Part shown: one piece after another, positions 5,217 through 7,999 of the stretch
Position numbering within the stretch: the first letter of the stretch is position 1
Layout: the number at the start of each line of letters is the position of its first letter
Source: JADDRA01 sp038233555
GTDB taxonomy: Bacteria; Actinomycetota; Acidimicrobiia; Acidimicrobiales; CADCSY01
Direction of reading: 5' to 3'
Length of the DNA: 7,999 bases
Assembly (NCBI GenBank): GCA_038233555.1
Contig: JBBSLT010000110.1
Coordinates: 1 to 7,999 of the forward strand
The notes under the pieces: generated by a model
The model's database searches: none
Seen by the model: only the letters and a program-made list of their open reading frames with translations
What the model was told of the DNA's origin: nothing
Translations under genes and position numbers: made by a program

Positions 5217-7999
5217 GGCGTCTCTCCGGTCTTCACCTCAGGTTTGGGCGCCCGAGCCACCAGGAAGGGGAGCAACTGCTCGACCGCAGAGGCCCGCGCG
5301 GTGTCGTCTCGTAGATCCTCGATCCGCAGCTTGAGCCACCCGAAGAGTTGGGGATCATCGCCGGGCGACCTCCCGGTGCGAAAGCCCACCTCCATGTCGG
5401 CCAGCAACCGCGACGTGGCCTCGTCGACCAGCCGGCCCACCACCGCCCCGGCGTCGGTATCGGCCACCTCCTCCACCGCCAGACGCAACAACAGCTCCGC
5501 CACCTCGGGGTCCGCTTCCTCCACCGCCTCCTGGAGGGTGGTCGAGCGGGCCAGCGCCTGGTAGGCCGCCAGCTCGACGGGGTCGGCGAAGAGCACGTCG
5601 TGGAGCAGCTCGCACACCGCCTCGGGCTGATGGACGGCGAGGCCGAGGGCGAGCAACGACGCTGTCTCGGCCCGCCTCCTCTGCCTCGACGGCGCCCGGA
5701 CGTTGGTCGGACGCCGTCCTCCGTCACCCTGGCCGGTCATGAGGTGCTCGGGGCGCACGCCGAGTCGAAGGGCAATCTGGGCGGCGTAGTCCTCCCGCAC
5801 GATCTGGTTGGGGTGCTCGGCGATGAGGGCGGCGGCCGCCGCTGCCGCCCGCGCCCTCGATTCGACCGAGGCCAGAGGGGCTTCGGCCAACAGGCGATCG
5901 AGGCGGAAGGCGAGGAACGGCACGGCGTCGGTCACCGCCCTACGGAGTGCCTCGGGGTCGCTCCCGGCCAGGTCGGCGGGATCGGTCCCTGGCGGCAGGG
6001 CGGCGACGAACACGTCGACCTCGTAGCGGCGCTCCCACCCGTAGATCCGCTCCGCGGCCGCCTGGCCGGCCCCGTCGGCATCGAAGGCCAAGACGATGCG
6101 GGTGGCAAAGCGGCGCAAGGTGGCCACATGGCGCTCGGTGAGCGAGGTCCCACAGGTAGCCACCGCCTGGGGGACGCCTGCCGAGGCGAAGCCGATCACG
6201 TCGGTGTAGCCCTCACACACCACCACCTCGCTGTGCTCCACCACCTTGGTCTTGGCCCAGTTGAGGCCGTAGAGCACCTCCCCCTTGTCGTAGAGCCGGT
6301 TGGCGGCGGAGTTCTTGTACTTCGGGCGTGTGCGCACAGGCGAGGTTTCCGAAGGCTCGGCGGCTTCGCCGCCGAGACCGAGGCTCCGATTCCCGCTCTT
6401 GCCGGCTTCGCCGGCGGGCCGCTCGGGCCACGGCTGCGCCGATCGGCGCAGCCTCGGGTGCCCTTCGGCGCCGGGCAGCACCCGGCCCCCGAAGGCCACG
6501 GCATCGCCCCGGGCGTCGAAGATGGGGAACAGGACGCGAGCTCGAAAGCTGTCCTGAAGCCGATTGCGCTTGTTGACGAAGCCAAGGCCAGCGTCGATGG
6601 CCACGTCGGCCGGCAGGGACAGCGACCGGCACAACTCGTCCCATCCGTCGGGGGCCCACCCGAGCTGGAACCGGCGCACCACCTCGCCGTCATAGCCCCG
6701 GGACCGCAGGTAGTGGCGAGCGTCGGCCGCGTCGGGGCTGGAGAGGAGCCGCTCGTGGTACCAGGTGACCGCCCGGTCCATGGTCTCCACCAGGCGGGTG
6801 CGGCGCTGGCGCTCGCCCGACTCGCGCTGGGTGTCCCAGTGCAACTCGATCCCGGCCCGGCCGGCCAGCGACTCCACCGCCCCCACGAAGTCGAGCTGGC
6901 GGGTCTCCCGCACGAAGGTGATGGCGTCACCCTTGGCCTGGCAGCCGAAGCAATTGCCGGTGAGGATGTTGTCCTCCAAGGTGAACGAGTGACTGCCGTC
7001 GACCTCTGCGCAGTACACCTCCTCTACCCGATCGGTCTCCTCAACCGATTTCACGGCCCAGCCACGTCTGGTCCATGCCTTCTGGCAACCGGCAAAGCGG
7101 AGCCGATGCTCGTCGATGAGGAAGAACCGTTCGTCTAGGTCTTCAGAAATGAAGTGGACGCGGTGAAGCAGCGATGGCGCATCACCGACTCCCCGACGAA
7201 GCTGGCTGGTGATGCCGTAGGTGCCGATCCCCAGACGGCTGCAAACCTCCCTCACGAACTCCAGATCTTTGCGTTCTGCCGAGTTCAGCGAACACGTACC
7301 GTCTTTGGCGACATGTCCGTCGGCGGCAACGTAGCCTGCGAGCCACCCAGCGAGGTAGCTGGGAGCCTCATCAAGAGAGGGTCTGAGCTTGAAGTACAGC
7401 GGAAGGTCCAGCACCTTCACGAAGGGGCTGCCATCCGCTCGCCGACAGGCATACGTCCGGTTCAGGGGGAACCACTTGAGCAGCTGTGCGTCTTTCTCCC
7501 CATGAAGGTCGACGCACGCCATTTTTCCGAAACGACTCCCATCTCCATACGTGATGCCGTGGGCAATACCGAAAGGTGACAGTTCGGCAAGATGACGTAA
7601 GCGGTTCTGGGGAAATGACCAGCAGAGACTAATTCCAGTACGGAGCTGATCGGTGGTTCGCTCATACCGACGACCACGGCTTTCACGTACGAACCACCGG
7701 TGCTCGGGCGTCGCATGAATTGTCTTTTCTTGACCGTTGCGCCCCAGCGTGACCTTACGCAAAGGCTGCACCCCGAACGATCGGAACGGCGCGTCGACCC
7801 ACCGACCGTTTTCGGTCAGGACTTTTTGGGTTGTTCCAGCGAGCTGTCGGATGGGACGGACACCATCCCAGGTGAGCACCCGCGTCTCGCCGGCAAGGCA
7901 GTAATAGAACCCCAGCTCGGCGTTGACCGAGAACGACGGGGTGCGCTCGGTGTGGAACGGGCACAGGCCCACCCAACGGGTGCCGGATCGGCGCAGGGC
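5213..7999 (-). CDS. dnaG: DNA primase DnaG, intein-containing precursor (5' end beyond window)
   Basis: The primase that makes RNA primers at the replication fork. The frame is open to the window edge and reads A-L-R-R-S-G-T-R-W-V-G-L-C-P-F-H, so the true start lies some 30 codons further out. Residues below are counted from the in-frame GTG at 7970-7972. The zinc-binding motif C4-P-F-H7 ... C341-F-G-C344 is split by an intein (25-340). The polymerase core includes R-V-L-F-P-I-F-D (479-486) and P-K-Y-K-N-S (550-555). The Toprim domain has E-G-Y-T-D (587-591) and the metal-binding D-A-D (631-633). A C-terminal helicase-interaction-like helical domain runs from about 770. An extra 45 residues (505-549) split G-G-R-V-L-P-G from P-K-Y-K-N-S. 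Without the intein the product is about 630-640 residues, slightly above normal because of that insert. It overlaps rpoD by four bases, as in a macromolecular-synthesis operon. Confidence 0.95.
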   Translation of the reverse strand, partial: ALRRSGTRWVGLCPFHTERTPSFSVNAELGFYYCLAGETRVLTWDGVRPIRQLAGTTQKVLTENGRWVDAPFRSFGVQPLRKVTLGRNGQEKTIHATPEHRWFVRESRGRRYERTTDQLRTGISLCWSFPQNRLRHLAELSPFGIAHGITYGDGSRFGKMACVDLHGEKDAQLLKWFPLNRTYACRRADGSPFVKVLDLPLYFKLRPSLDEAPSYLAGWLAGYVAADGHVAKDGTCSLNSAERKDLEFVREVCSRLGIGTYGITSQLRRGVGDAPSLLHRVHFISEDLDERFFLIDEHRLRFAGCQKAWTRRGWAVKSVEETDRVEEVYCAEVDGSHSFTLEDNILTGNCFGCQAKGDAITFVRETRQLDFVGAVESLAGRAGIELHWDTQRESGERQRRTRLVETMDRAVTWYHERLLSSPDAADARHYLRSRGYDGEVVRRFQLGWAPDGWDELCRSLSLPADVAIDAGLGFVNKRNRLQDSFRARVLFPIFDARGDAVAFGGRVLPGAEGHPRLRRSAQPWPERPAGEAGKSGNRSLGLGGEAAEPSETSPVRTRPKYKNSAANRLYDKGEVLYGLNWAKTKVVEHSEVVVCEGYTDVIGFASAGVPQAVATCGTSLTERHVATLRRFATRIVLAFDADGAGQAAAERIYGWERRYEVDVFVAALPPGTDPADLAGSDPEALRRAVTDAVPFLAFRLDRLLAEAPLASVESRARAAAAAAALIAEHPNQIVREDYAAQIALRLGVRPEHLMTGQGDGGRRPTNVRAPSRQRRRAETASLLALGLAVHQPEAVCELLHDVLFADPVELAAYQALARSTTLQEAVEEADPEVAELLLRLAVEEVADTDAGAVVGRLVDEATSRLLADMEVGFRTGRSPGDDPQLFGWLKLRIEDLRDDTARASAVEQLLPFLVARAPKPEVKTGETP
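5222..5227 (-). promoter_or_regulatory. ribosome-binding site of rpoD within dnaG
   Basis: GGAGAG on the minus strand lies 5 nt before the GTG of rpoD and inside the last codons of dnaG. It supports the GTG start, which overlaps the dnaG stop by four bases. Confidence 0.65.
6326..6460 (-). repeat. in-frame 45-codon palindrome-rich insertion in dnaG
   Basis: DnaG proteins normally pass almost directly from G-G-R-x-L to P-K-Y-x-N-S. Here 45 extra Gly/Ser/Pro/Arg-rich residues lie between them. The DNA is a series of inverted repeats: TGTGCGCACA (6329-6338); 9-bp arms CTCGGCGGC/GCCGCCGAG around TTC (6356-6376); 6-bp arms GCCGGC around TTC (6401-6415); and a perfect 22-bp palindrome (6432-6453, half-site GGCTGCGCCGA). 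GGGTGC/GCACCC (6456-6483) spans the left coding junction. On the coding strand two hairpins share CGGCGAAGCCG with a GAA loop. The length, exactly divisible by three with no stop, keeps the primase frame open. It probably forms a surface loop in the protein. Confidence 0.7.
6953..7900 (-). mobile_element. DnaG intein with homing endonuclease (316 residues)
   Basis: A self-splicing protein element inserted in frame in dnaG. Intein residues: block A starts at Cys1 with C-L-A-G-E-T-R-V. Block B has T-P-E-H (64-67), the TxxH motif of the N-terminal splicing domain. Block F is about 295-308 (V-Y-C-A-E-V-D-G-S-H-S-F-T-L). Block G is N-I-L-T-G-N (311-316) followed by extein Cys+1. Removing residues 1-316 joins F-Y-Y to C-F-G-C-Q-A-K-G-D, the normal primase zinc motif, which fixes both borders. 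The first nucleophile, terminal Asn and +1 Cys are all present, so splicing is expected. The penultimate residue is Gly, not the usual His. Base composition is visibly lower in GC than the flanking dnaG sequence, which fits horizontal acquisition. Confidence 0.95.
7091..7588 (-). other. LAGLIDADG homing endonuclease domain inside the intein
   Basis: Two dodecapeptide-like motifs lie between splicing blocks B and F. F-G-I-A-H-G-I-T-Y-G-D-G is at intein residues 110-121 and L-A-G-W-L-A-G-Y-V-A-A-D-G is at 183-195. Each keeps the acidic residue before the final Gly (D120, D194) that binds catalytic metal in this family. The domain would cleave an intein-free dnaG allele at the insertion site and so drive intein copying. 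Both Asp are intact, so it may still be active. The outer borders given are approximate. Confidence 0.8.

Noticed and set aside
4440..5564. 374-codon plus-strand frame across rpoD and dnaG
   Set aside because: It is a shadow of the conserved rpoD frame and crosses the dnaG-rpoD junction.
6329..6483. CRISPR-like or terminator array
   Set aside because: The inverted repeats differ from each other, have no regular spacers and lie inside the dnaG reading frame, so they are neither CRISPR repeats nor terminators.
5348..7138. 596-codon open frame on the plus strand opposite dnaG
   Set aside because: It is the antisense of a clear primase and intein sequence; high GC keeps such frames open. Its translation is Gly/His/Arg-rich with no motif.

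Overview
This is a high-GC, gene-dense window that looks like actinobacterial chromosome. The primary sigma factor, the dnaG-rpoD pairing and the codon bias suggest a deep-branching lineage such as Acidimicrobiia; that placement is an inference from sequence style only. Most genes are on the minus strand.

Layout from left to right. A tRNA-Val(CAC) gene (4-75, minus) overlaps the 3' end of an acetoacetate-decarboxylase-like gene (55-741, minus). Upstream of that, probably in the same transcription unit, is a membrane-anchored J-domain protein (781-1422, minus). A decayed block follows (about 1423-2650). It holds a gene-free stretch, a near-perfect 27-bp palindrome (1763-1789), a sialidase/BNR-type pseudogene with a readable nonsense mutation and frameshifts (about 1792-2333, plus), and a truncated tyrosine-recombinase remnant (about 2330-2647, minus). 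A small PGPGW-type membrane protein (2648-2893, minus) is divergent from a lipoprotein gene (3033-3944, plus) that has a plausible sigma-70 promoter.

The right half is the replication/transcription pair dnaG-rpoD (minus). The two genes overlap by 4 bases (GTGA). rpoD encodes a 418-residue RpoD/SigA-type sigma factor. dnaG runs off the right edge; only the first few dozen codons are missing.

The most notable feature is in dnaG. A 316-residue intein with a LAGLIDADG homing endonuclease (6953-7900) sits inside the zinc-binding motif, directly before the third zinc-ligand cysteine, so that this Cys is also the +1 extein nucleophile. The unspliced primase therefore cannot have an intact zinc finger. 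A second, unrelated in-frame insertion of about 45 codons (6326-6460) lies in the catalytic core. It is built largely of DNA palindromes, two of them with the same GAA-loop tip, and resembles a protein-coding palindromic element. Thus one essential gene carries two different kinds of in-frame insertion.
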